This document shows positions 37,436 through 45,960 of a stretch of 64,000 nucleotides of DNA, in pieces. Source of the DNA: Miltoncostaea oceani (GTDB lineage Bacteria > Actinomycetota > Thermoleophilia > Miltoncostaeales > Miltoncostaeaceae). The notes below the pieces were generated by a model that worked only from the letters and a program-made list of their open reading frames with translations, was not told the DNA's origin and did not search any database. Every line of letters starts with the position of its first letter. Position 1 is the first letter of the stretch. Made by a program: the position numbers and the translations under genes. Location of the stretch: contig NZ_CP064356.1 in the NCBI RefSeq assembly GCF_018141545.1, positions 1,550,001 to 1,614,000 of the forward strand, in the 5' to 3' direction.

Positions 37436-38086
37436 TCACCGCACGACGCTGAGGGTGATGCCGTCACCGACGGTCAGCAGGCTCGTCACGAGCCGCGGGT
37501 GCCCGAGGGCGACCCGCGTGAACGCCACCAGCGCCGCCGTGGTGGGGTCGTGGTCGTCGGGCGGCAGTGCCACCCGGCCGGAGGAGAGGACGTTGTCGGC
37601 CACCACCATGCCGCCGGGGCGGACGAGCCGCACGGCGTGCTCCAGGTACGCCACGTAGCCGCCCTTGTCGGCGTCGATGTAGCAGAGGTCGTAGGCCCTG
37701 TCGGCGAGTCCGGGGAGGGTGTCGCCCGCCGGTCCGCGGTGCACCGTCACGCGGTCGCCGACGCCCGCCCTGCGCAGGAAGTCCTCGGCGCGGTCCGCCC
37801 GGGCCGGGTCGGCCTCGAGCGTGTCGATGTGCCCACCGGGGGCGAGGCCGCGCGCCATCCACGCCGCCGAGGTGCCGACGAAGGTGCCGACCTCCAGCAC
37901 CCGCCGCCCGCCGGTGGCGCGCGTCAGCACCTCCAGCAGGGCCCCGAGGTCGGGGTGGGTCATCATGACCTCGTCGGGGTCGCCGTCCATCTCGTGGTGG
38001 AGCGCCGCGATCTCGTCGGGCACCCGCGCCAGGCCGTCGAGGTGGTCCCCGAGGGCCTCGTCGATCACCAGCCGGTCGCTCGCCAC
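37436..38086 (-). CDS. Caffeoyl-CoA-type O-methyltransferase
   Basis: SAM-dependent O-methyltransferase of 216 residues. Motif VLEVGTFVGTSAAWMARGL, the metal-associated YDLCYIDADKGGYVAYLE and ADNVLSSGRV match the catechol/caffeoyl-CoA family. The GTG at 38086, 5 bases after GGAGG, is preferred. Last gene behind a DrrABC-like exporter (2 bases apart), so may modify an exported or toxic phenolic compound. Confidence 0.9.
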   Translation of the reverse strand: MASDRLVIDEALGDHLDGLARVPDEIAALHHEMDGDPDEVMMTHPDLGALLEVLTRATGGRRVLEVGTFVGTSAAWMARGLAPGGHIDTLEADPARADRAEDFLRRAGVGDRVTVHRGPAGDTLPGLADRAYDLCYIDADKGGYVAYLEHAVRLVRPGGMVVADNVLSSGRVALPPDDHDPTTAALVAFTRVALGHPRLVTSLLTVGDGITLSVVR

Positions 38087-38088
38087 CG

Positions 38089-38856
38089 TCACCTCCGTCC
38101 GAGAGTCGCCAGGCCCGACAGGGCCCACGCGCCGAGCACGGTCACCAGGCCCGCCACCGCCAGCATCCCGGGCCACAGCTCGTCCCACCCCAGCGTCCCG
38201 AGCTCGGCGGCGCGGGACGCCTCGATCAGGTACGTCACCGGGTTGTAGTCGGCGACGTGGCCGAGCCAGCCGGTCAGCACCTCGCGCGGCGCGTACGCCA
38301 CCGAGGTGAACACCGACAGGAACACCACCACCTGCATCAGGGGGGCGGCCTGGATGGTGCGGGTGCGGAACGCGACCCCCATCGCCCAGCACGCCGTCGC
38401 CGCCGAGAAGCCCATCGCGAGCCCGTAGACCGTCAGCGTCCCGCCGACCCCCGGCAGCCCGACGCCGCCGATCAGCCCGGCGGTGAGCACGACGGTGGTC
38501 GTGAAGAGGCTCCGCGCGATCGCGGCCGCGAGGGGGCCGGTGATGAGGGTGATGCGGGGGGCGGGGCTCGCGACGAGGCGGTCGACGAACCCGCCCTCGA
38601 TGTCGCGCGCCATCGTCATCCCGGCGTTGATGCCGGCGAAGCCGGCGCCCATCACCGTGGCGAGGGGGATCGTGAACGCCAGGTAGGAGGCGCCGTCGAA
38701 CACCGGCAGCAGCGAGATGCCGCGGAAGGCGCCGGCGGTCGCCACCAGGATGAACAGCGGCATGATCAGCGACGGCAGGAACACCGACGGCATCCGCCGC
38801 ACCAGGATGAGGCTGCGCCAGGCGAGGCCCGCGCTGACGGTGGCGGCGTGCCTCAC
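38089..38856 (-). CDS. ABC-2 permease (DrrB-like), second subunit
   Basis: Six-helix membrane protein of 255 residues; DIEGGFVDRLVASPAPR and the late FLSVFTSVAYAPREVL... NPVTYLIEA motif are typical of ABC-2/DrrB permeases. GTG overlaps the stop of the first permease (GTGA). Confidence 0.9.
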   Translation of the reverse strand: MRHAATVSAGLAWRSLILVRRMPSVFLPSLIMPLFILVATAGAFRGISLLPVFDGASYLAFTIPLATVMGAGFAGINAGMTMARDIEGGFVDRLVASPAPRITLITGPLAAAIARSLFTTTVVLTAGLIGGVGLPGVGGTLTVYGLAMGFSAATACWAMGVAFRTRTIQAAPLMQVVVFLSVFTSVAYAPREVLTGWLGHVADYNPVTYLIEASRAAELGTLGWDELWPGMLAVAGLVTVLGAWALSGLATLGRR

Positions 38857-39635
38857 GTGTCGCCCCCGAGGCGCCGCCGGAACGCGGAGTGGCACCCGGC
38901 GAGCGACGCCGCCGCCATCACGACCACGACGCCCAGGCCCATCAGCGTGACCCGCGCGTCGACGCCGTCGATCACCTGCTCCCGCATCGCCTCGACCAGG
39001 TAGGAGATCGGGTTCGCGTCGGCGACGACCTTGAACCAGCCGGTCATGGTCTCGCGGGGGAAGAACGCCGACGAGAAGAACAGGAGCGCGAAGAAGAGGG
39101 GGAAGGTCCCCTGCACCGACTCCGCCGACCCGCTGCGCAGCGCCAGCACGATCCCGAGGCCGCTGATCGCGACGGCGAGCAGCGCGGCGAGGACCAGCAG
39201 CACCGCCACGCCGGCGACGCCCCCCTGCACGCGCGCGCCGAACGCGACGCCGAGGGAGACGAACAGCACGGTCTGGATCATCGCGACGGCGACGCCGCCG
39301 GCGAGGCGCCCCACGAGGATCGCGGTGCGCGACACGGGCGACGCGACGAGCCGGTCGAAGAACCCGCCCTCGATGTCGAGGGCGAACGCGGCGCCGGCGG
39401 TCGTGCCGCCGATCAGGATCCCCTGCAGCACGGCCCCGGCGAGCGCGAAGTCGAGGAACCCCCGGACCGGCGGGAACCCGGGGATCGTGCCGGGCGCCGC
39501 GCCGAACGACCCCGTGAAGATCGCGAGCAGCACCAGGGGGAAGAACAGGCCGGGCACGAGGGCCTGGGGCGTCCGCAGGGTCCCGATGACCGACCGCCGC
39601 GCCAGGGCCGCCGTCTGTGTGAGGGCGAGCCTCAC
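38853..39635 (-). CDS. ABC-2 permease (DrrB-like), first subunit
   Basis: Six-helix permease of 260 residues, paralogous to the next one (shares DIEGGFFDRLVASPVSR, FPRETMTGWF, NPISYLVEAMR). Together with the second permease it likely forms a heterodimer. GTG overlaps the ATPase stop (GTGA). Confidence 0.9.
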   Translation of the reverse strand: MRLALTQTAALARRSVIGTLRTPQALVPGLFFPLVLLAIFTGSFGAAPGTIPGFPPVRGFLDFALAGAVLQGILIGGTTAGAAFALDIEGGFFDRLVASPVSRTAILVGRLAGGVAVAMIQTVLFVSLGVAFGARVQGGVAGVAVLLVLAALLAVAISGLGIVLALRSGSAESVQGTFPLFFALLFFSSAFFPRETMTGWFKVVADANPISYLVEAMREQVIDGVDARVTLMGLGVVVVMAAASLAGCHSAFRRRLGGDT

Positions 39636-40624
39636 GGCGCGGCCGCGACGGGCGGGCCGCCCGGGTCGGCGGCCTCGTCCCCCTCGAGGCGCCGCCCGGT
39701 CTTCGCCGCGAACACGTCGTCGAGGGTCGGCCGCGCCACGTCGAGCCCGGCGGGCACGACCCCCGCCGCGTCGAGGGCGCGGACCACGGCGGGCAGCGCG
39801 CCGGCGCCGCCCGGCAGGCGCACCGCGACGACGCCGGGGCGGGCCGGGACGGGCGCGCCGAAGGGGGAGAGGGCGGAGGCCGCGCGGTCGTGGTCGGCGG
39901 GGTCCGCGAGGGCGATCTCGAGCGTCGGGTCGCCGACCTCGGCCTTCAGCGCCTCGGGTGTCCCCTCCGCGACGATCCGGCCGCCGTCGATGATCCCGAC
40001 CCGCCCCGCGAGCTGGTCGGCCTCCTCCAGGTACTGGGTGGTGAGGAACACCGTCGTCCCCGACTCGCGGTTCAGGCGGCGGACCTCGTCCCACAGGGTC
40101 AGGCGGGAGATCGGGTCGAGCCCCGTCGTGGGCTCGTCGAGGAACAGCACCTCGGGCTCGTGGACGAGGGCGAGCGCCAGGTCGAGGCGGCGCCGCATGC
40201 CGCCCGAGTAGGTGCCGACGCGGCGGTCCGCGGCGCCGACCAGGTCGACCCGCTCCAGCAGCTCGACCGCACGGTCGCGGCCGTGGCGCCGGTCGAACCC
40301 GTGCAGCACCGCCTGCAGGTGCAGCAGCTCGCGGCCCGTCATGTACGGGTCGATCGCGGCGTCCTGCAGCGCGACGCCGATGCTGCGGCGCACCGCGCCG
40401 GGGTCCCCGACGAGGTCGTGCCCCGCGACGCGCGCGCGGCCGCCGGTGGGGCGCAGCAGGGTCGCGAGCATCCGCACCGTGGTGCTCTTGCCGGCGCCGT
40501 TCGGGCCGAGGAAGCCGTAGACCTCGCCGCGCCCGACGGCGAGGTCGACGCCGTCGACCGCGCGGATGCCGCCTTTGAACTCCCGCTCGAGGCCCTCCGC
40601 CTCGACCGCGTGCCCCTCGGCCAT
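39632..40624 (-). CDS. ABC exporter ATPase (DrrA-like)
   Basis: ATP-binding subunit of 330 residues, first gene of a four-gene operon with two permeases and an O-methyltransferase. Motifs: GPNGAGKST (40-48), YSGGMRRRLD, LFLDEPTTGLD, and TTQYLEEADQL. The long C-terminal domain matches daunorubicin-resistance DrrA proteins. GGGAGG ribosome site. Probably exports a hydrophobic natural product or lipid. Confidence 0.92.
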   Translation of the reverse strand: MAEGHAVEAEGLEREFKGGIRAVDGVDLAVGRGEVYGFLGPNGAGKSTTVRMLATLLRPTGGRARVAGHDLVGDPGAVRRSIGVALQDAAIDPYMTGRELLHLQAVLHGFDRRHGRDRAVELLERVDLVGAADRRVGTYSGGMRRRLDLALALVHEPEVLFLDEPTTGLDPISRLTLWDEVRRLNRESGTTVFLTTQYLEEADQLAGRVGIIDGGRIVAEGTPEALKAEVGDPTLEIALADPADHDRAASALSPFGAPVPARPGVVAVRLPGGAGALPAVVRALDAAGVVPAGLDVARPTLDDVFAAKTGRRLEGDEAADPGGPPVAAAP

Positions 40625-40706
40625 CGGAAGACCTCCCGTCGCGACGCCCCGGAGGAGGCTAGCGCCCGCCCGCGCGGGGTGCCTGGGACACGCCCGGCGG
40701 TGTCGC

Positions 40707-40712
40707 TACCAT
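40707..40712 (+). promoter_or_regulatory. -10 box, leaderless dksA/traR-like gene
   Basis: TACCAT, 6 bases before the ATG. Confidence 0.5.
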
Positions 40713-40718
40713 CCCGTG

Positions 40719-41075
40719 ATGCCCGAGGGGATCCCCCGATACGACGGTCAGGCCGAACGCCTCGCGCGACTGCGCGAGGAGGTCGAGTCGGCCCTGCAGC
40801 AGCGGGACCTCGCGACCGATGAGGAGCGCGGCGACGGCCACCACCACCCGGCGGAGGCCGCGACCGACGCGGAGCTGCGCGAGCGGGAGCTCCGGGCCCA
40901 GCTGCGCTGGCGCGAGCGCGAGGCGCGCCTGCGCGCGGCGCTCGACGCGATCGACGCGGGGACCTACGGGATCTGCGTGGACTGCGGCGCCGAGATCCCC
41001 GAGGGGCGGCTGAGGGCGCTGCCCGACTCGGTGCGCTGCGTCCCCTGCCAGCGGGTCGCGTCCCGCAGGGCGTAG
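40719..41075 (+). CDS. TraR/DksA family zinc-finger protein
   Basis: Protein of 118 residues: an N-terminal coiled coil (about 8-80) followed by a four-Cys zinc finger CVDCGAEIPEGRL...CVPCQ. Such proteins enter the RNA polymerase secondary channel and, in many bacteria, act with ppGpp. Its last 112 bases overlap, on the other strand, the end of the heme A synthase gene. Confidence 0.9.
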   Translation: MPEGIPRYDGQAERLARLREEVESALQQRDLATDEERGDGHHHPAEAATDAELRERELRAQLRWREREARLRAALDAIDAGTYGICVDCGAEIPEGRLRALPDSVRCVPCQRVASRRA

Positions 41076-41971
41076 TCCCCGGTCGCGCGCACCGGCCGCG
41101 CGACGCCCCGGCAGGCCGCGACGATCACCGCCCACACGAGGGCGGCGATGCTCACGTGCACGACGACCACCTGCCACGGCAGGCCGTTGCGGTACTGGTA
41201 CTCGCCGACGGCGATCTGCAGGGCGACGAGGGGGAGGGCGAGCGCGGCGAGGCGGGCGGTGAGCCGGTCGACCCCGCCCTCGCGGGCGACCCAGGCGATC
41301 AGCACCGCCGCCAGGACGGTGAAGACGATCGCCGCCCGGACGTGCACCTGCAGGGCGAGCAGCAGGTCGCCGAAGCGCTTGGTGACGTCGTCGTCGCCGC
41401 TGTGCGGCCCGGCGGCGGTCACGATCACCCCCGTCACGACCACCACCGCCGCGCTGAGGGTCGTGAGCACGGCCAGCACCCCCCGCCGGGGGCTCCACTC
41501 CCGGGTGACGCCGTCGCGGTGGTCGCGGGCGCCGAGGGCGAGGAGCGTGCCGCAGCCGAGGGCCGCGATCGACACGAGGAAGTGGGAGCCGACGGCGAGG
41601 GGGTGCAGGCCCGAGAGCACGGTCACCGCCCCGAGGGGCATCTGCACCACGCAGGCGGCGGCGGCGCCGAGCGCCCACCGGTGCAGCGCGGCCGGGGCGC
41701 CGGGCAGCCGCCGGGCGACGAGCCACGTCCCGATGGCGACGAGGCCGACGACGCCCGAGAGCAGGCGGTTGGTGTACTCGATGGCCGCGTGACCGGCGGC
41801 GGCCGGCACGACGCCGCCGTCGCAGAGCGGCCAGTCGGGGCAGCCCAGCCCCGACGCCGTCAGGCGCACGATCGCCCCGCTCGGCACGACCACCCAGAGC
41901 AGGGCCATGGTGACGAGGGCGAGGCGGGCGAAGGCGGAGGGGGTCCGCAGGCGTCGCAGCAGGTCGCGCAT
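40964..41971 (-). CDS. ctaA: Heme A synthase
   Basis: Eight-helix membrane enzyme that oxidises heme O to heme A for cytochrome oxidase, 335 residues. It has the disulfide pair Cys in LGCPDWPLCDGG and heme-ligand His residues in ALHRWAL, LQVHVRAAIVF and VVVHVSIAALVW, plus EYTNRLLSG. ATG 41971 chosen: TACGAT is 7 bases upstream. The tail after the last helix (about 45 residues) is unconserved-looking and is read antisense to the TraR/DksA gene. Confidence 0.88.
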   Translation of the reverse strand: MRDLLRRLRTPSAFARLALVTMALLWVVVPSGAIVRLTASGLGCPDWPLCDGGVVPAAAGHAAIEYTNRLLSGVVGLVAIGTWLVARRLPGAPAALHRWALGAAAACVVQMPLGAVTVLSGLHPLAVGSHFLVSIAALGCGTLLALGARDHRDGVTREWSPRRGVLAVLTTLSAAVVVVTGVIVTAAGPHSGDDDVTKRFGDLLLALQVHVRAAIVFTVLAAVLIAWVAREGGVDRLTARLAALALPLVALQIAVGEYQYRNGLPWQVVVVHVSIAALVWAVIVAACRGVARPVRATGDYALRDATRWQGTQRTESGSALSRPSGISAPQSTQIP

Positions 41972-41978
41972 CGGGACC

Positions 41979-41984
41979 ATCGTA
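41979..41984 (-). promoter_or_regulatory. -10 box, leaderless ctaA
   Basis: TACGAT, 7 bases before ATG 41971; overlaps an alternative ATG at 41980. Confidence 0.5.
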
Positions 41985-42024
41985 GCCCCGCGGGCCGCCG
42001 GGCCGGGGGTGTCAAGATCCCCGG

Positions 42025-42567
42025 ATGGCCGAGCCCGACGACCCCATCGTGCCGCCGCCGCCCGCCCCCGGGCACCGGCGCGCGGGCACGATCGCCGGCC
42101 TCGTGCTCATCGCGGTGGCGGTGGCGGTGGCGGTGGCGTTCGGCCTCGGGCGCGCCGACGACCCGGGGCGGATCGTGACGGAGGTCGTCGGGGTGCACGA
42201 CGCCGGCACCCGCGGCGACACCCCCCTGCCGGAGCTCGGCGACACCGGGTTCGCCGGCTTCGCGGCCCGCGACGGGTGGACGCCCGTCGGGGCGCGCACC
42301 GACGACCTCGAGGGGCGCCGCGCCGTGACGGTGTTCTGGGAGCGCGCCGGCCGGCGGATCGCCCACACCACCGTGTCGGGCGACCCGGTGGACGCCCCGT
42401 CGGGGGCGCGCCGGACGGGGCGGCGCGGGATCCTCCTGCGCAGCTTCGAGGCCGACGGGCGGGTGGCCGTCACCTGGACCGAGGGGGGCCGCACGGCGGT
42501 GATCTCGTCGGTCGGCGTGTCGCGGGCCGCGCTCTACAACCTCGCCGGCGGCAGACCCCTCCGTTAG
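42025..42567 (+). CDS. Uncharacterised membrane-anchored protein
   Basis: Protein of 180 residues: Pro-rich cytoplasmic start, one membrane helix (about 21-42, including the repeated VAVAVAVAV) and a soluble outer domain rich in strands (TVFWERAGRRIAHTTVSG). Recognised family none. Starts ATG 42025 with no clear ribosome site. A hairpin directly follows the stop. Divergent from ctaA. Confidence 0.65.
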   Translation: MAEPDDPIVPPPPAPGHRRAGTIAGLVLIAVAVAVAVAFGLGRADDPGRIVTEVVGVHDAGTRGDTPLPELGDTGFAGFAARDGWTPVGARTDDLEGRRAVTVFWERAGRRIAHTTVSGDPVDAPSGARRTGRRGILLRSFEADGRVAVTWTEGGRTAVISSVGVSRAALYNLAGGRPLR

Positions 42568-42568
42568 A

Positions 42569-42584
42569 GGGGCGCCGACGCCCC
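42569..42584 (+). terminator. Short hairpin after stop codon
   Basis: GGGGCG-CCGA-CGCCCC, then a further GC hairpin (CCCCC...GGGGG, about 42588-42604). No U tract. Confidence 0.4.
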
Positions 42585-42630
42585 CGAACCCCCTGCCCGG
42601 GGGGTAAGGCGCGGGCCCGTGCGTGCCGAC

Positions 42631-42644
42631 GTGACGTATGTCAC
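42631..42644. promoter_or_regulatory. CRP/FNR-like palindrome
   Basis: GTGAC-GTAT-GTCAC, which reads GTGA-N6-TCAC, the core of CRP-family operators. It lies 25 bases before the 28-residue membrane peptide and upstream of copCD. No CRP-like gene is in the window. Confidence 0.45.
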
Positions 42645-42668
42645 CACCGCCACGTACCGGAGCCCCCG

Positions 42669-42755
42669 ATGGTCGTCCGCCAGTTCCGCCTCGCCGCGAG
42701 CAGCTTCGTCCTCACCTCCTTCGCGATCGTGGCGTTGCACGTCCTCCTGAAGTAG
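42669..42755 (+). CDS. 28-residue single-helix membrane peptide
   Basis: Short frame with ATG and a textbook ribosome site (GGAG, 6 bases). Positively charged start (MVVRQFR) then a hydrophobic helix of about 18 residues and a Lys end. Such peptides often stabilise respiratory complexes; copCD and ctaA are close by, but a role is only inferred. Confidence 0.5.
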   Translation: MVVRQFRLAASSFVLTSFAIVALHVLLK

Positions 42756-42789
42756 GTCCCGGCCCGCGGCCGCGACGGCCGGGTGGTGG

Positions 42790-42795
42790 TACCGT
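42790..42795 (+). promoter_or_regulatory. -10 box, leaderless copCD fusion
   Basis: TACCGT, 7 bases before the GTG. Confidence 0.55.
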
Positions 42796-42802
42796 CGCCG
42801 CC

Positions 42803-44212
42803 GTGCGCGCACCGTCGTGGCTCGTCGGCCTCCTCATCGCGGCCGCCGCCCTCCTGACCCCCACGGCGGCCCTGGCGCACGCCACCGCGCGCGTGTCCGA
42901 GCCCCCCGCCGGGGCGACCGTCGCGACCGCGCCGGACGAGGTGCGCCTGGTGCTGTCCGCACCGGTCGAGGACGAGTTCCTGACCCTGCGGGTCACGACC
43001 CCGGCGGGGGACGAGGTCTCGGGCGGGTCCCGCCGCGACCCGTTCGACCCCCGGGCGATCCTCGCCCCGGTCGCGGTGCCCGCGGGGACGGACGGCCTGG
43101 TCGTGACGTGGCGGGTCCTGTCGCGGGACGGGCACGCCACCGGGGGCGTCTACGGCATCGGCATCGGCGCGCCCGCACCGGACACCGGCGCGGTCGCCTC
43201 GCCGGTGCGCTCCGACCTCGTGCCGTTCGGGGTGCTCGCGCGCCTGCTGATGCTCGTCGCGCCCCTCGGGCTCCTCGGGTTGATCGCCCTCGCGGCGGGG
43301 GTCGTCGGGCCGGCGGTGGTCGCGGGCGGCATCGGCCCCCCGGGGGAGTCGCCGTCGGTGCGGGCCTCGGTGCGCGCGCGCGCCGCGGAGGCGGTCCTCG
43401 GGGCCACGCACGGCTGGTGGCGCGCCTGGTACGCGCTGACCGCGGCGTGGGCCCTCGCGCTGGTGCTCGTGCCGGTCGCCGCCCTCTGGGCCCTGCGGGA
43501 GGGGCCGGGCGGCCTCGGCGACCTGCTCGGCGGGACGTCCCTCGGCGACGCGTGGCGCCTGCAGCTCGCGGGGCTCGTCGTCACGGCGGTGGCGGTGCTC
43601 GTCGCCCGCCGCGCGACGGGGCCGGGCGGCCTGCCCGACGCGCCGCTCGCGGCCGTCGGCCTGGCGTTCGGGCCGGTCGCCGCGCTGTACGCGATCAGCG
43701 CCTCGGGGCACGCCTCCACGGGCGGTGACCGCACCCTCAACATCGGCATCGACCTGCTGCACAACGTCGCGACCGCCGCGTGGATCGGGGGCCTGCTGGG
43801 GCTCGCCGTGCTGGTCTCGCCCGCGGTCGCCGCCCTCGGGGCCGACGACCGCACCCGCCTCGCCGCGGCCGTCGTGGTCCGCTTCTCCGCCCTCGCCCTG
43901 ACCGCCGTCGCGGTGCTGGTGGTGACGGGGGTCTACCGCGCGCTGGCGGAGGTGTCGCCGGACGACCTGCTCGACACGGGCTACGGCCGCGCGCTGCTCG
44001 TGAAGCTCGGCCTCTTCGCCGTGCTGCTCGTCGGCGGGGCGTACAACCGGATGGTCGTGCACCCGCGCCTCGAGCGCGCCGCCCTCGGCCTCGACCCGGA
44101 CGACCGCGGGGGCGCCGCCGCGCTGCGCGTCAGCGTGCGCGCCGAGCTCGTCGCCGCCGGGGTCCTGCTGGTGGCGGTCGCGGTGCTGATCAGCCTCGCC
44201 CCACCGGGGTGA
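42803..44212 (+). CDS. CopC-CopD fusion, copper import/resistance protein
   Basis: Membrane protein of 469 residues. Signal peptide (ends ALAHA), so the first residue of the mature chain is His, the amino-terminal copper ligand of CopC. CopC beta-barrel (about 28-120; SEPPAGATVATAPDEVRL, ...SRDGHATGG) is fused to an eight-helix CopD domain (about 135-465, including HNVATAAWIGGL and the His in SGHAS). YcnJ-like: takes copper into or across the membrane, consistent with cytochrome oxidase needs. GTG start, leaderless. Confidence 0.9.
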   Translation: MRAPSWLVGLLIAAAALLTPTAALAHATARVSEPPAGATVATAPDEVRLVLSAPVEDEFLTLRVTTPAGDEVSGGSRRDPFDPRAILAPVAVPAGTDGLVVTWRVLSRDGHATGGVYGIGIGAPAPDTGAVASPVRSDLVPFGVLARLLMLVAPLGLLGLIALAAGVVGPAVVAGGIGPPGESPSVRASVRARAAEAVLGATHGWWRAWYALTAAWALALVLVPVAALWALREGPGGLGDLLGGTSLGDAWRLQLAGLVVTAVAVLVARRATGPGGLPDAPLAAVGLAFGPVAALYAISASGHASTGGDRTLNIGIDLLHNVATAAWIGGLLGLAVLVSPAVAALGADDRTRLAAAVVVRFSALALTAVAVLVVTGVYRALAEVSPDDLLDTGYGRALLVKLGLFAVLLVGGAYNRMVVHPRLERAALGLDPDDRGGAAALRVSVRAELVAAGVLLVAVAVLISLAPPG

Positions 44213-44223
44213 GGCTGGGTCGC

Positions 44224-44229
44224 TAGGGT
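44224..44229 (+). promoter_or_regulatory. -10 box, leaderless gatCAB
   Basis: TAGGGT, 7 bases before the gatC ATG. Confidence 0.55.
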
Positions 44230-44236
44230 TGGGACG

Positions 44237-44521
44237 ATGATCGACGACGCCACCGTCCGTCACGTCGCCCGCCTGGCGCGACTGCACCTCGACCCCGACG
44301 AGGAGACCCGGATGGGCGTCGAGCTCTCCGGAATCCTCGCGCACGTCGACGCGATCCAGGCGCTCGACCTGGACCACGTGGCGCCGACGACGCACGTGAT
44401 CTCGCTGGAGAACGTGATGCGCGACGACGTGCCGCGCCCGAGCCTGCCGGTCGAGGAGGCGCTGCGGGAGGCGCCCGAGGTCGTGGAGGACCGCTTCGCG
44501 GTCGTGAAGTTCGACTCGTGA
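44237..44521 (+). CDS. gatC: Asp/Glu-tRNA amidotransferase subunit C
   Basis: 94-residue GatC, a belt subunit stabilising GatA-GatB in the enzyme that converts Glu-tRNA-Gln or Asp-tRNA-Asn to the correct amide. Family pattern [16 protein letters not shown]. GatA starts in its stop (GTGA). Confidence 0.95.
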   Translation: MIDDATVRHVARLARLHLDPDEETRMGVELSGILAHVDAIQALDLDHVAPTTHVISLENVMRDDVPRPSLPVEEALREAPEVVEDRFAVVKFDS

Positions 44522-45960
44522 GCGCCCCGCACGAGCTGACGGCGCACGAGGCCGTGCGCGCGCTCCACGCGGGCGAGGTCCCCGCCACGGAGATGGTCGA
44601 GGCCCACCTCGAGCGGGCGCAGGCCGACCGGTGGGGCAGCTTCCTCGCCGTCGACGCGGAGCGGGCGATGGCCCGGGCGCGGGAGATCGACGCGATGCCG
44701 GAGCGCCCGCCGCTCGGCGGCGTCCCCATCGCCGTCAAGGACGCCCTGTCGACGCGCGACCTCACCACCACGGCGGGGTCGCGGATCCTCGAGGGCTTCC
44801 GCCCGCTCTACACCGCGACGTGCGTGGACCGCCTGGAGCGGGCCGGCGCGATCGTGATCGGCAAGACCAACATGGATGAGTTCGCCATGGGGTCGAGCAC
44901 CGAGAACTCGGCGTACCAGCTGACCCGCAACCCGTGGGACGAGGGGCGAGTCCCGGGCGGCTCGAGCGGCGGCTCGGCGGCGTCGGTCGCGGCCTACCAG
45001 GCGCCGTGGTCGCTGGGCAGCGACACCGGCGGCTCCATCCGCCAGCCCGCCGCGCTCTGCGGCATCGTCGGCATGAAGCCGACGTACGGCGCGGTGTCGC
45101 GTTACGGGCTGATCGCCTTCGCCTCGTCCCTCGACCAGGTCGGGCCGTTCGCCCGCACGGTGTCCGACGCCGCGCTGCTGCTCTCCCACATCGTGGGGCG
45201 CGACCCGATGGACTCGACCTCCCTCGACTGGCCCGAGCCGATCGCGGTGCCGACGGCGCGCGACCTCACGGGCGTGCGGTTCGGCGTGGTGGAGGAGCTG
45301 ATGGGGGAGGGCGTCGAGCCGGGCGTGCGCGCTGCGGTGGACGCCGCGATCGGCCTCGTCACGGACCTCGGCGGCACGGTCGAGCAGGTCAGCCTGCCGA
45401 CGAGCGAGCACGGGGTCGCCACCTACTACCTGATCGCCCCCGCGGAGTGCTCGGCGAACCTCGCCCGCTTCGACGGCATCCGGTACGGGCCGCGCCTCGA
45501 CGGCGCGAACGACATCCTCGAGCACTACGAGCAGACCCGTGGGCGGGGCTTCGGCCCCGAGGTGAAGCGGCGCATCATGCTCGGCACGTACGCGCTGGCG
45601 TCGGGGTACTACGACGCCTACTACCTGCGGGCGCAGAAGGTGCGCACCCTGATCCGCGACGACTTCCAGAAGGCGTTCTCGCGCGTGGACTTCCTGATCT
45701 CCCCGACGTCGCCGTCGGTGGCGTTCCCGATCGGCGAGCGCGTCTCCGACCCGCTGGCGATGTACCTCTCCGACGTCTGCACGATCCCGGTGAGCCTGGC
45801 GGGCATCCCGGCGATCTCGATCCCGTGCGGCCTCGCCGACGGCCTGCCGGTCGGCCTGCAGATCGCGGGCCCGGCGTTCAGCGAGAACGCCCTGTTCGAC
45901 GCGGCCCACGCCTTGGAGGGCGCGATCGGCTTCGACCCGTCCCCGCCGGGGGTCCGGTGA
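44518..45960 (+). CDS. gatA: Asp/Glu-tRNA amidotransferase subunit A
   Basis: Amidase-family subunit of 480 residues that frees ammonia from glutamine. Ser-cis-Ser-Lys triad: Lys in [12 protein letters not shown], Ser in [11 protein letters not shown] and [14 protein letters not shown]. Middle of the gatCAB operon, start and stop both in GTGA overlaps. A GatCAB next to tRNA-Asn elsewhere in the window is in line with use of the indirect pathway. Confidence 0.97.
   Translation: MSAPHELTAHEAVRALHAGEVPATEMVEAHLERAQADRWGSFLAVDAERAMARAREIDAMPERPPLGGVPIAVKDALSTRDLTTTAGSRILEGFRPLYTATCVDRLERAGAIVIGKTNMDEFAMGSSTENSAYQLTRNPWDEGRVPGGSSGGSAASVAAYQAPWSLGSDTGGSIRQPAALCGIVGMKPTYGAVSRYGLIAFASSLDQVGPFARTVSDAALLLSHIVGRDPMDSTSLDWPEPIAVPTARDLTGVRFGVVEELMGEGVEPGVRAAVDAAIGLVTDLGGTVEQVSLPTSEHGVATYYLIAPAECSANLARFDGIRYGPRLDGANDILEHYEQTRGRGFGPEVKRRIMLGTYALASGYYDAYYLRAQKVRTLIRDDFQKAFSRVDFLISPTSPSVAFPIGERVSDPLAMYLSDVCTIPVSLAGIPAISIPCGLADGLPVGLQIAGPAFSENALFDAAHALEGAIGFDPSPPGVR

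Noticed and set aside
42110-42140. GGTGGC tandem repeat coding VAVAVAVAV
   Set aside because: Short in-frame repeat within a membrane helix; no sign of mobile or CRISPR origin.
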